Shown here: in pieces, positions 1-6,172 of the stretch | Numbering within the stretch: the stretch's first letter is position 1 | How the letters are laid out: every line of letters starts with the position of its first letter | From: an uncultured Bacilli bacterium | GTDB taxonomy: Bacteria; Bacillota_I; Bacilli_A; RF39; UBA660 | DNA length: 8,938 nt | Assembly: GCA_944332375.1 (NCBI GenBank) | Contig: CALVJU010000024.1 | Location: 1 to 8,938, forward strand | Direction of reading: 5' to 3' | Program-made: the position numbers and the translations under genes | Notes under the pieces: model-generated | Told to the model about the DNA's origin: nothing | Databases searched by the model: none | The model's input: the letters and a program-made list of their open reading frames with translations, nothing else

Positions 1-27
1 CGATGATGTAAACTCACGATCGTTCAT
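1..27 (-). CDS. 5' end of a leftward gene of unknown function (partial)
   Basis: Reading the minus strand, an ATG at 27-25 opens a frame running off the left edge: M-N-D-R-E-F-T-S-S. A strong Shine-Dalgarno core, GGAGG, followed by TGG, lies just upstream (plus-strand CCACCTCCC at 31-39), about 6 nt from the ATG. That spacing makes it a credible real start. The gene is divergent from parE. In Bacillus the divergent neighbour of parE is plsY, a membrane acyltransferase, but this polar N-terminus does not look like PlsY. Nine codons are too few to name it. I found no convincing leftward promoter in 40-200. Confidence 0.6.
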
Positions 28-114
28 AAACCACCTCCCATCTACCTCGTAAATTTGAGATGCCTAACCTAACATTCCTACTTATTATTTACAAAAAAAT
101 TAGGACAAGATCCT

Positions 115-172
115 GCAAGTGAAAGAACTTTTTTCTTACTTTTCTTTTTCAATAAAGCAAGGAATCACTTGC
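115..172 (+). repeat. 8-bp inverted repeat overlapping the upstream terminator hairpin
   Basis: GCAAGTGA at 115-122 is the exact reverse complement of TCACTTGC at 165-172. The right arm shares bases 168-172 with the right arm of the terminator hairpin at 154-175, so in RNA the two helices cannot coexist. The arrangement is that of an antiterminator/terminator pair. Function is inference, and no clear rightward promoter is visible before 115. Confidence 0.4.
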
Positions 173-181
173 TTTTTTTTT
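154..181 (+). terminator. Intrinsic terminator-like hairpin upstream of parE
   Basis: AAAGCAAG (154-161) pairs with CTTGCTTT (168-175) around a 6-nt loop, and a T run continues to 181. This polarity stops rightward transcription; the reverse strand lacks a comparable T tract. No rightward gene lies upstream in the window. It may end a short RNA made in this gap, stop antisense transcription from the left, or work as an attenuator with the repeat at 115-172. Confidence 0.55.
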
Positions 182-201
182 GATTTTCCTGTATCTTGAA
201 A

Positions 202-231
202 TAGGAGAAAGTAAGGGAAATGTGTTATAAT
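202..231 (+). promoter_or_regulatory. Extended -10 promoter of the parE operon
   Basis: A perfect TATAAT at 226-231 is preceded by TG at 223-224, giving the extended -10 form TGnTATAAT. The -35 region is poor: TAGGAG at 202-207 lies 18 bp upstream. TTGAAA at 196-201 is a better match but is 24 bp away. Transcription would start near 238, leaving a leader of only about 15 nt that is almost entirely the ribosome binding site (GGTGA at 244-248). Confidence 0.75.
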
Positions 232-252
232 AGAAAGTATTAGGGTGATATT

Positions 253-2163
253 ATGGCAAAATATGATGAACATTCAATTAAAGTTTTAGAAGGACTAGAA
301 GCAGTTAGAAAACGTCCTGGTATGTATATTGGATCTACAGACAAGAGAGGATTACATCACTTAGTATGGGAAATTGTCGATAATGGAATTGATGAAGTAA
401 TCAATGGTTATGGAAATAAAATTTCTATTATTATGCATGAAGATCATTCCATTGAAGTAAGTGATAATGGACGTGGTGTACCTGTAGGAATGCATGAGAC
501 AGGAAAATCCACTCCAGAAGTAATTTATACCATTCTTCATGCCGGTGGTAAATTTGAAGAGGGTGGATACAAAGTATCCGGTGGATTACATGGAGTAGGT
601 GCATCTGTTGTTAATGCCCTTAGTAAATGGATGGAAGTAACAATTTGTAGAGATGGATATAAATACTTTATTCGTTTTAAAGATGGGGGTAAAGTAGATC
701 AAAAACTAAAGAAATTAGAAAAAACAAGTAAAACCGGAACGACAGTCCGTTTTATGCCAGATGATACCATTTTTTCAACAACAACTTTTTCTTTTACAAC
801 AATTTGTGAAAGAATGCAAGAATGTGCTTTCTTGTTAAAAGGACTAACGGTTACTGTAGAAGATGTAGAAGATAATAAAAAACGTGAATTTCACTATGCG
901 AATGGTTTAGAAGCGTTTGTCGAATATTTAAATGAAGATAAAAAAGAACTCCATAAGCCAGTTCATTTTACAGGGGAAAAAGATCACATCCGTGTAGAAA
1001 TCGCTTTTCAATATACAGAAGAATACAGTGAAAATTTAGTATCATTTGTAAATAATGTCAAAACAAATGATGGTGGAACCCATGAAGTAGGCTTTAAAAC
1101 TGCTTTTACAAGAGTATTTAATGATTATGCGAGAAGTAATGGCTTTTTAAAGGCAAAAGATAAAAACTTAGAGGGTAGTGATACCAGAGAAGGTTTAACT
1201 GCTATCATTAGTTTACAAATTCCAGAAGATAAATTACAATTCGAAGGACAGACCAAAGGAAAGTTAGGGACTCCAGAGGCTCGTCCTGTTGTAGATAGTA
1301 TTGTAACAGAGAAACTCCAGTTCTTCTTAGAGGAAAATAAAGAAATTGCTACTAAAATATTAAATAAAATGGTCAAGAGTAAATTAGTACGTGAAGCAGC
1401 TAGAAAAGCTCGTGATGAAGCACGTAATGGAAAGAGTAAGAATAGTAAAGAACGTGCTTTAAGTGGAAAACTGGCTCCTGCCCAAGCAAAAAACCCAAAG
1501 AAAAATGAATTGTTCTTAGTCGAGGGTGATTCTGCCGGTGGTAGTGCAAAACAGGGTAGAGACCGTAAATTCCAAGCTATTTTACCACTTCGTGGAAAAG
1601 TAATTAATTCTGAGAAAGCAACTATGGAAGATATTTTAAAAAATGAAGAAATCAATACCATTATCCATACCGTAGGTGCTGGTTGTGGTAGTGATTTTGA
1701 AGTAGAAGATTCTAACTATGATAAAGTCATTATTATGACCGATGCCGATGTCGATGGCTCTCATATTCAAATTCTATTATTAACGTTCTTCTATCGTTAT
1801 ATGAAACCATTAATTGAAGCAGGAAAACTTTATATCGCCATGCCACCACTATATAAAATTACTTGTGGGAAAGAACTTTCTTATGCTTGGACAGAAGATG
1901 ATCGAAAACAAGCATTAGAAAAGTATAAGGGAAAGAAAACAGAAACACAAAGATATAAAGGATTAGGAGAAATGAATGCTGATCAATTATGGGAGACAAC
2001 GATGAATCCAGATACACGTAGTTTAATTAAAATTAATATTAGTGATGCTGCTTTAGCAGAAAAAAGAGTACGTGTTTTAATGGGTGATAAAGTAGAGCCT
2101 AGAAAAGAATGGATTGAAGAAAATGTAGAATTCGGTCTACAAGATAATTATCAAATTAGTTAG
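253..2163 (+). CDS. parE: DNA topoisomerase IV subunit B (ParE)
   Basis: This is the ATPase subunit of topoisomerase IV, which with ParC passes one DNA duplex through another to unlink daughter chromosomes. The 636-residue length is normal for Gram-positive ParE. A GHKL ATPase domain occupies roughly 1-215, with catalytic-type E40, Mg-binding N44, D71 in DNGRG, and the glycine-rich lid G110-G116. The transducer domain follows, with QTKGKLGT at 333-340 carrying the ATP-sensing Q333 and K335. The TOPRIM domain has EGDSAGGSAKQGRDRK from E424, PLRGK at 445-449, and the metal-binding D497/D499/D501 in DADVDGSHI. QTKGKLGT and PLRGKVINSEKA are ParE-type; GyrB typically has QTKTKLGN and PLRGKILNVEKA. 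parC two genes downstream agrees. The ATG at 253 follows GGTGA at 244-248 with 4 nt spacing, and the N-terminus fits the family. Residue 45 is glycine where serine or alanine is usual (DNGIDE). Confidence 0.97.
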   Translation: MAKYDEHSIKVLEGLEAVRKRPGMYIGSTDKRGLHHLVWEIVDNGIDEVINGYGNKISIIMHEDHSIEVSDNGRGVPVGMHETGKSTPEVIYTILHAGGKFEEGGYKVSGGLHGVGASVVNALSKWMEVTICRDGYKYFIRFKDGGKVDQKLKKLEKTSKTGTTVRFMPDDTIFSTTTFSFTTICERMQECAFLLKGLTVTVEDVEDNKKREFHYANGLEAFVEYLNEDKKELHKPVHFTGEKDHIRVEIAFQYTEEYSENLVSFVNNVKTNDGGTHEVGFKTAFTRVFNDYARSNGFLKAKDKNLEGSDTREGLTAIISLQIPEDKLQFEGQTKGKLGTPEARPVVDSIVTEKLQFFLEENKEIATKILNKMVKSKLVREAARKARDEARNGKSKNSKERALSGKLAPAQAKNPKKNELFLVEGDSAGGSAKQGRDRKFQAILPLRGKVINSEKATMEDILKNEEINTIIHTVGAGCGSDFEVEDSNYDKVIIMTDADVDGSHIQILLLTFFYRYMKPLIEAGKLYIAMPPLYKITCGKELSYAWTEDDRKQALEKYKGKKTETQRYKGLGEMNADQLWETTMNPDTRSLIKINISDAALAEKRVRVLMGDKVEPRKEWIEENVEFGLQDNYQIS

Positions 2164-2173
2164 GAGTGTTCTT

Positions 2174-2983
2174 ATGATATATGATCCAATTGTAACGTTA
2201 CCTGAAAATTGTTATTTTCTACCAAATGAAATTGATATTATGCCGTGTGTAAGAGAGTATTTCTATTTCCTAGGAAAGATGAGATACGATTTACTAGGAC
2301 GTACTTTAAAAGATCTGATCATCCCTCTTTTCGATGAGCAACATCCAACCCTCCAAGGAAAGTATTTGAATCTAGGACTGGGTGAGATTTATGATCAGGA
2401 AGAGATGGTGCTCGGTGAGGTAGAGAATAGGAACTATGATGTTTATGTGGTGGAAGAAGAAAAGCAAAATGTGGGAGAGTTATTAAGTACCAACACACCA
2501 ATGACTTATTTAGAAATGGTAGAAGCATTAAATCAATTAGAGGAAGGTATCTTGATATTAGCGCCTCATGGCCTTCGTCATTCCAGGTTTTATGAGTGGA
2601 ATGCGGAATTACTTGTTCAAGAACAAGAACTGGAAAATGGAAAAAGAAAACTTCTCACCAAAGAACATTTGATTCATGAAGTACAATCTTATTTATTAAA
2701 CTTAAAAAAGTTGGAACAAAATGAGGGAATCTCTATTACAAAATTATTTTTAGGATACCATTCTCCACAGGATGAATATCAAACATCTTATGGGTGGATG
2801 TTTTTAGAGCGGATTTCATGGAATCAATTTCGAAATGTAATCGATGGAGAAATATATCAAAGAAATGAGTTTCAAGAACTTTATTATTATCCAAAATATT
2901 TAGAACAACATCAATTAGAAGAAATTTATCCAATCTATGATGCAAATTTATGTTATCAAAAATTAAGAACATTGAAAAAGTAG
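2174..2983 (+). CDS. Unrecognised 269-residue protein encoded between parE and parC
   Basis: I do not recognise this family. The frame is clearly coding: it lies 10 nt after parE and 8 nt before parC. AGGAG at 2162-2166 overlaps the parE stop codon, 7 nt before its ATG. The protein looks soluble and cytoplasmic, with no signal peptide or membrane segment. It is acidic and unusually tyrosine-rich (about 8%), with clusters such as REYFYF near 27-32 and LYYYPKY near the C-terminus. It has three cysteines, including C13 and C25, and no P-loop, zinc-finger or nuclease motif that I can see. A run near 68-98 is rich in Glu/Asp (GLGEIYDQEEMVLGEVE). Cotranscription with both topoisomerase IV subunits suggests a linked role or at least shared dosage. 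That is inference from position; in Bacillus and Staphylococcus parE and parC are directly adjacent. Confidence 0.88.
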   Translation: MIYDPIVTLPENCYFLPNEIDIMPCVREYFYFLGKMRYDLLGRTLKDLIIPLFDEQHPTLQGKYLNLGLGEIYDQEEMVLGEVENRNYDVYVVEEEKQNVGELLSTNTPMTYLEMVEALNQLEEGILILAPHGLRHSRFYEWNAELLVQEQELENGKRKLLTKEHLIHEVQSYLLNLKKLEQNEGISITKLFLGYHSPQDEYQTSYGWMFLERISWNQFRNVIDGEIYQRNEFQELYYYPKYLEQHQLEEIYPIYDANLCYQKLRTLKK

Positions 2984-2991
2984 GTGAAGTT

Positions 2992-5511
2992 ATGCAAGAA
3001 GTAATCAAACGAATTTATGAATATTCACTAGAAGAAATCTTAGGAGAACGATTTGGAGAGTATTCCAAAGAAATCATTCAATATCGTGCCTTGCCAGATG
3101 TAAGAGATGGATTAAAACCTGTTCAAAGACGTATTTTATATGCGATGTATCGTGATCATAACACTTATGATAAACCATATAAGAAATCAGCAAAAGCAGT
3201 AGGAAACATCATGGGAGCATACCATCCACATGGTGATTTGTCTATTTATGATGCCATGGTACGTATGAGTCAGTGGTGGAAACAAAATGCTTGTTATATT
3301 GATATGCACGGTAATAATGGATCAATGGATGGCGATAGTCCAGCAGCAATGCGTTATACCGAAGCAAGATTATCTAAAATTAGTAATGAACTATTAACTG
3401 ATATCGATAAGGATACTGTAGAGTGGGTACCAAACTATGATGATACCTTATTAGAACCAACAGTACTACCTGTGAAATTTCCGTTATTACTTGTCAATGG
3501 AGCCATGGGAATTAGTGCAGGATATGCGACCAATATTCCAACCCATAACTTAGGCGAAGTCATTGATGCGACCATCAAACGAATTGATAGCCCTAATTGT
3601 CGTTTAGATACGATTATGGAAATTATCAAAGGACCAGACTTTCCAACAGGAGGGATTGTCGAAGGAATCAAAGGAATTCGTGAAGCTTATGAGACTGGCC
3701 GTGGAAAAATCATCATCCGTAGTAAAATCCATTTTGAAAAACAAAAAGGAAAAGAACAAATTATTATTGATGAAATCCCATTTGAAGTCAATAAAGCAAA
3801 TATGGTACGTCGTATTGATGAAATTCGTATTGATAAGAAAATAGAAGGAATTCAAGAAGTACGTGATGAAACATCAAGAGAAGGACTTCGTATCGCAATT
3901 GATCTTAAGAAAGATGCGAATAGAGAATTAGTTTTAAATTATTTATTAAAAAATACAGATATGCAAGTATCTTATACATTCAACATGGTAGCAATCATCA
4001 ATCATCGTCCAATGACTGTTGGAATTTTACCAATATTAGATGCTTATATCGCTCATGAAAAAGAAGTCATTACAAGAAGAACAAACTTTGAATTACGTGT
4101 TGCAAGAAAAAGAATGCATATATTAGAGGGATTAATCAGAGCTTTATCGATCTTAGATGAAGTCATTAAAACCATTCGTGCTAGTAAAAATAAAAGTGAT
4201 GCGAAATTAAATTTAGTAAAACAATATGAATTTACAGAAGAACAAGCAGAAGCAATTGTTACATTACAACTTTATCGTTTAACCAATACGGATGTCACAG
4301 AACTAGAAACAGAACTAAAGCACTTACAAGAAGAAGTGGCTCGTTTAGAAGAAATCATTTCGAATGAAGATAAACTAAAGAGTGTGATGAAAGAAGAACT
4401 ACGTGCTGTCAAAAAAGGATATGCAACACCACGTTTAACAGAAATTAAAGAAGAAATCACAGAAATTAAAATTGATACTTCTGTCATGATTCCAAAAGAA
4501 GATGTCATTGTTGCAGTAACTCATGACGGTTATGTGAAACGAGTCTCTCTTCGTAGTTATCAAGCATCAAATGAAGAACCTGCTGTCAAAGAGGGAGATT
4601 TCATTACTCATATTTTGAAACTAAATACATTAGATACCATTTTAATGTTTACAAACTATGGAAATTATTTATATGTCCCTGTTCATATCATTCCTGATTT
4701 AAAATGGAAAGATCTAGGAAAACATATTAGTAATGTCATCAAATTAAAAGAGGGAGAACGTGTCATAGATTTAGTCCCTGTTACAGATTTTGAAAGTGAT
4801 ATAATCATTACCCAAGCTACAAAACTCGGTATGATTAAAAGAACGAATGTCAAGGATTTCAAAGTACAACGTTATACAAAACCAATGACAAGTATGAAGT
4901 TAAAAGAGAACGATGAATTAATCTTTGTATCTAGTTCCAACTACCAAGATATTTTTGTAACCACTTATCGTGGCTATGGACTTTGGTATCAAGTAGATGA
5001 AATTCCACTGACTGGTCCAAAGGGTAGTGGTGTAAAATCGATTAATTTAAAAGATGATTATGTAGTGGGAACCAGCTTGTTTGATGGAAAAAGTGAATAT
5101 TTAACAGTACTAACAAAGAAGAATACGGCAAAAAGAGTAAAATTAACAGAATTTGATAAAATGTCTCGTGCACGTCGTGGTATTCAAATTATTCGTGATG
5201 TCAAAACCAATCCATATTATATTTTAACTACGTTTGTACTTCCAAGCAAAGAAGAAATTTACTTCCATACAAAAGATGAAGTGATTGCGAAAAAACTAAC
5301 AGAATTCAAAGTCGCTGATCGTTATTCTACAGGATCTACCTTTAAAGAAAAAGTACTTCATGTATTTTGTAAAGATGTCCAATTAGAAAGTAAGAAGGAA
5401 GAAGTAGTACCTGTTGAAGTAAAAGAAAAAAAGATCTCATTAAAAGAGATTGATGAGAGAATTTTAACCATTGATGATTTTCTAAATGACTTTGAAAATA
5501 AGAAGGTGTGA
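2992..5511 (+). CDS. parC: DNA topoisomerase IV subunit A (ParC)
   Basis: This subunit cleaves and rejoins DNA in topoisomerase IV. I take the ATG at 2992 (839 residues) rather than the in-frame ATG at 2950. AGGTGA at 2982-2987 lies 4 nt before it, and MQEVIKRIYEYSLEEILGER matches the usual ParC N-terminus; the 2950 start would overlap the previous gene by 34 bases. The winged-helix core has RALPDVRDGLKPVQRRILYA, HPHGDLSIYD at 78-87, MHGNNGSMDGD, and the catalytic tyrosine Y122 in AAMRYTEARLS. A coiled-coil arm follows, then a beta-propeller C-terminal domain from about 499 to 793. Only a degenerate GyrA-box-like segment is visible (SRARRGIQ, 725-732), which with MHGNNGSMDGD favours ParC over GyrA. 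Residue 83 is leucine where most homologues have serine, a known quinolone-resistance position. A charged tail (794-839) ends in a hydrophobic/acidic patch containing DDFLNDF. Confidence 0.97.
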   Translation: MQEVIKRIYEYSLEEILGERFGEYSKEIIQYRALPDVRDGLKPVQRRILYAMYRDHNTYDKPYKKSAKAVGNIMGAYHPHGDLSIYDAMVRMSQWWKQNACYIDMHGNNGSMDGDSPAAMRYTEARLSKISNELLTDIDKDTVEWVPNYDDTLLEPTVLPVKFPLLLVNGAMGISAGYATNIPTHNLGEVIDATIKRIDSPNCRLDTIMEIIKGPDFPTGGIVEGIKGIREAYETGRGKIIIRSKIHFEKQKGKEQIIIDEIPFEVNKANMVRRIDEIRIDKKIEGIQEVRDETSREGLRIAIDLKKDANRELVLNYLLKNTDMQVSYTFNMVAIINHRPMTVGILPILDAYIAHEKEVITRRTNFELRVARKRMHILEGLIRALSILDEVIKTIRASKNKSDAKLNLVKQYEFTEEQAEAIVTLQLYRLTNTDVTELETELKHLQEEVARLEEIISNEDKLKSVMKEELRAVKKGYATPRLTEIKEEITEIKIDTSVMIPKEDVIVAVTHDGYVKRVSLRSYQASNEEPAVKEGDFITHILKLNTLDTILMFTNYGNYLYVPVHIIPDLKWKDLGKHISNVIKLKEGERVIDLVPVTDFESDIIITQATKLGMIKRTNVKDFKVQRYTKPMTSMKLKENDELIFVSSSNYQDIFVTTYRGYGLWYQVDEIPLTGPKGSGVKSINLKDDYVVGTSLFDGKSEYLTVLTKKNTAKRVKLTEFDKMSRARRGIQIIRDVKTNPYYILTTFVLPSKEEIYFHTKDEVIAKKLTEFKVADRYSTGSTFKEKVLHVFCKDVQLESKKEEVVPVEVKEKKISLKEIDERILTIDDFLNDFENKKV

Positions 5512-5523
5512 AAACACCTTTTT
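5503..5523 (+). terminator. Intrinsic terminator of the parE-parC operon, overlapping the parC stop
   Basis: AAGGTGT (5503-5509) pairs with ACACCTT (5514-5520) around a GAAA tetraloop (5510-5513), and five T's run through 5519-5523. The parC stop codon TGA (5509-5511) sits at the top of the stem, so a ribosome finishing parC would cover the hairpin. The strong stem, GNRA-type loop and T tract make this the clear 3' end of the operon. Confidence 0.85.
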
Positions 5524-5544
5524 ATCTATCCAAATAAGAGCTAC

Positions 5545-5573
5545 TAGACTTCGACTCAGAGATCTGTTACAAT
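5545..5573 (+). promoter_or_regulatory. Promoter of the thioredoxin-like membrane protein gene
   Basis: TAGACT (5545-5550, four of six to TTGACA), a 17-bp spacer, and TACAAT (5568-5573, five of six to TATAAT) preceded by TG at 5565-5566. Start is expected near 5580, giving a leader of about 30 nt that includes the AAGGAGGGG ribosome binding site at 5595-5603. Placement directly after a terminator supports an independent unit. Confidence 0.7.
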
Positions 5574-5609
5574 AAAGATAATAAGAAAGACTACAAGGAG
5601 GGGTATTCG

Positions 5610-6104
5610 ATGAAACAAGAGAAAGAAGAAAAAAAAGAAGTTCTTACTCCGAAAGAGAAAAAGGCATGGAAACGATCTCATCGTTTTTATATGTTACTTT
5701 CTACAGGCATTGTTCTTGCGGTGATTGCGATTTATCTTTTTGTACATAATTTTCAAGGAGGATTGGTTGCGATTGATCTTGAAGAGTATTTAGAATTAAA
5801 TCAAAGTGAAGAAAGAGTGTTGATTTATGTTGGAGATAATGGAGTTGTCTCTCAAGAATTAACTCCAGTACTAACAAAATTGTTAAGAGAGAGTAAAAAA
5901 GAAGCTTATTATTATGAACATAAAGCATTAGATAGTGAAAATCAAATGAAGTTTGTTGAATCAAATTCAGTAACTAGTCAAGAAGATGGATATATCTTAC
6001 CATTTTTAATTGTTGTAGAAGATCAAAAGGTGGTTGCTTCTTATGAAGGGTATTTAGATCAAGAGAGTTTGATAGCATTCTTGGAAGAAGAAGGGTATTA
6101 TTAA
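5610..6104 (+). CDS. Membrane-anchored thioredoxin-fold-like protein without cysteines
   Basis: The 164-residue protein has a highly charged, lysine/glutamate-rich cytoplasmic N-terminus (1-25), one membrane segment (about 26-45), and an extracytoplasmic domain. From about 55 to the end the pattern is thioredoxin-like: a beta strand RVLIYVG (69-75), a helix beginning near ELTPVLTKLL (83-92), then ILPFLIVVEDQKVVASYEGY (129-148) and a last helix ESLIAFLEE. The last part resembles the thioredoxin cis-proline and beta-hairpin region, with P131 in the cis-proline place. The CxxC position aligns roughly with G78-V-V-S81, and the protein has no cysteine at all, so a redox role is unlikely. Catalysis-free thioredoxin folds often serve as chaperone or transport accessory domains; the specific job is unknown. 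The ATG is set by AAGGAGGGG at 5595-5603. The fold is my inference from pattern only. Confidence 0.85.
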   Translation: MKQEKEEKKEVLTPKEKKAWKRSHRFYMLLSTGIVLAVIAIYLFVHNFQGGLVAIDLEEYLELNQSEERVLIYVGDNGVVSQELTPVLTKLLRESKKEAYYYEHKALDSENQMKFVESNSVTSQEDGYILPFLIVVEDQKVVASYEGYLDQESLIAFLEEEGYY

Positions 6105-6105
6105 G

Positions 6106-6133
6106 AAAATGTCTACTTGACATTTTTCTTTTT
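6106..6133 (+). terminator. Intrinsic terminator after the thioredoxin-like gene
   Basis: AAAATGTC (6106-6113) pairs with GACATTTT (6119-6126) around a TACTT loop. The hairpin is followed by an interrupted T tract (6123-6127, then 6129-6133). It begins two bases after the stop codon. The stem is AU-rich, so efficiency may be moderate. Confidence 0.65.
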
Positions 6134-6147
6134 CACCAATTCAAAAA

Positions 6148-6153
6148 TATGAT
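6148..6153 (+). promoter_or_regulatory. Possible -10 element of tex
   Basis: TATGAT (five of six to TATAAT) lies 20 bp before the tex start, which would give a very short leader like that of parE. There is no good -35 at the right distance (TTTCTT at 6125-6130 is 17 bp away) and no TG extension. A promoter is expected here because a terminator precedes, but this site is weakly supported. Confidence 0.3.
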
Positions 6154-6172
6154 AAGATAAATAAGGAAAAGG

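Noticed and set aside
1125..1661. 178-codon open frame on the minus strand inside parE
   Set aside because: It lies opposite the conserved parE sequence, has low-complexity Ser/Leu/Phe composition and no recognisable features; it is a shadow of the parE codons.
2950..2991. Longer parC start at 2950 adding 14 residues
   Set aside because: It overlaps the previous gene by 34 bases, and the ATG at 2992 has AGGTGA at the right distance and gives the family-typical N-terminus.
253..5511. Reading the pair as gyrB and gyrA
   Set aside because: QTKGKLGT and PLRGKVINSEKA in the first gene, and MHGNNGSMDGD with only a degenerate GyrA-box in the second, are topoisomerase IV features.
6117..6122. Perfect TTGACA as a -35 box for tex
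   Set aside because: It lies in the 3' part of the terminator hairpin (loop and descending arm), has no -10 at 16-18 bp, and the only fair -10 (TATGAT at 6148) is 25 bp away.
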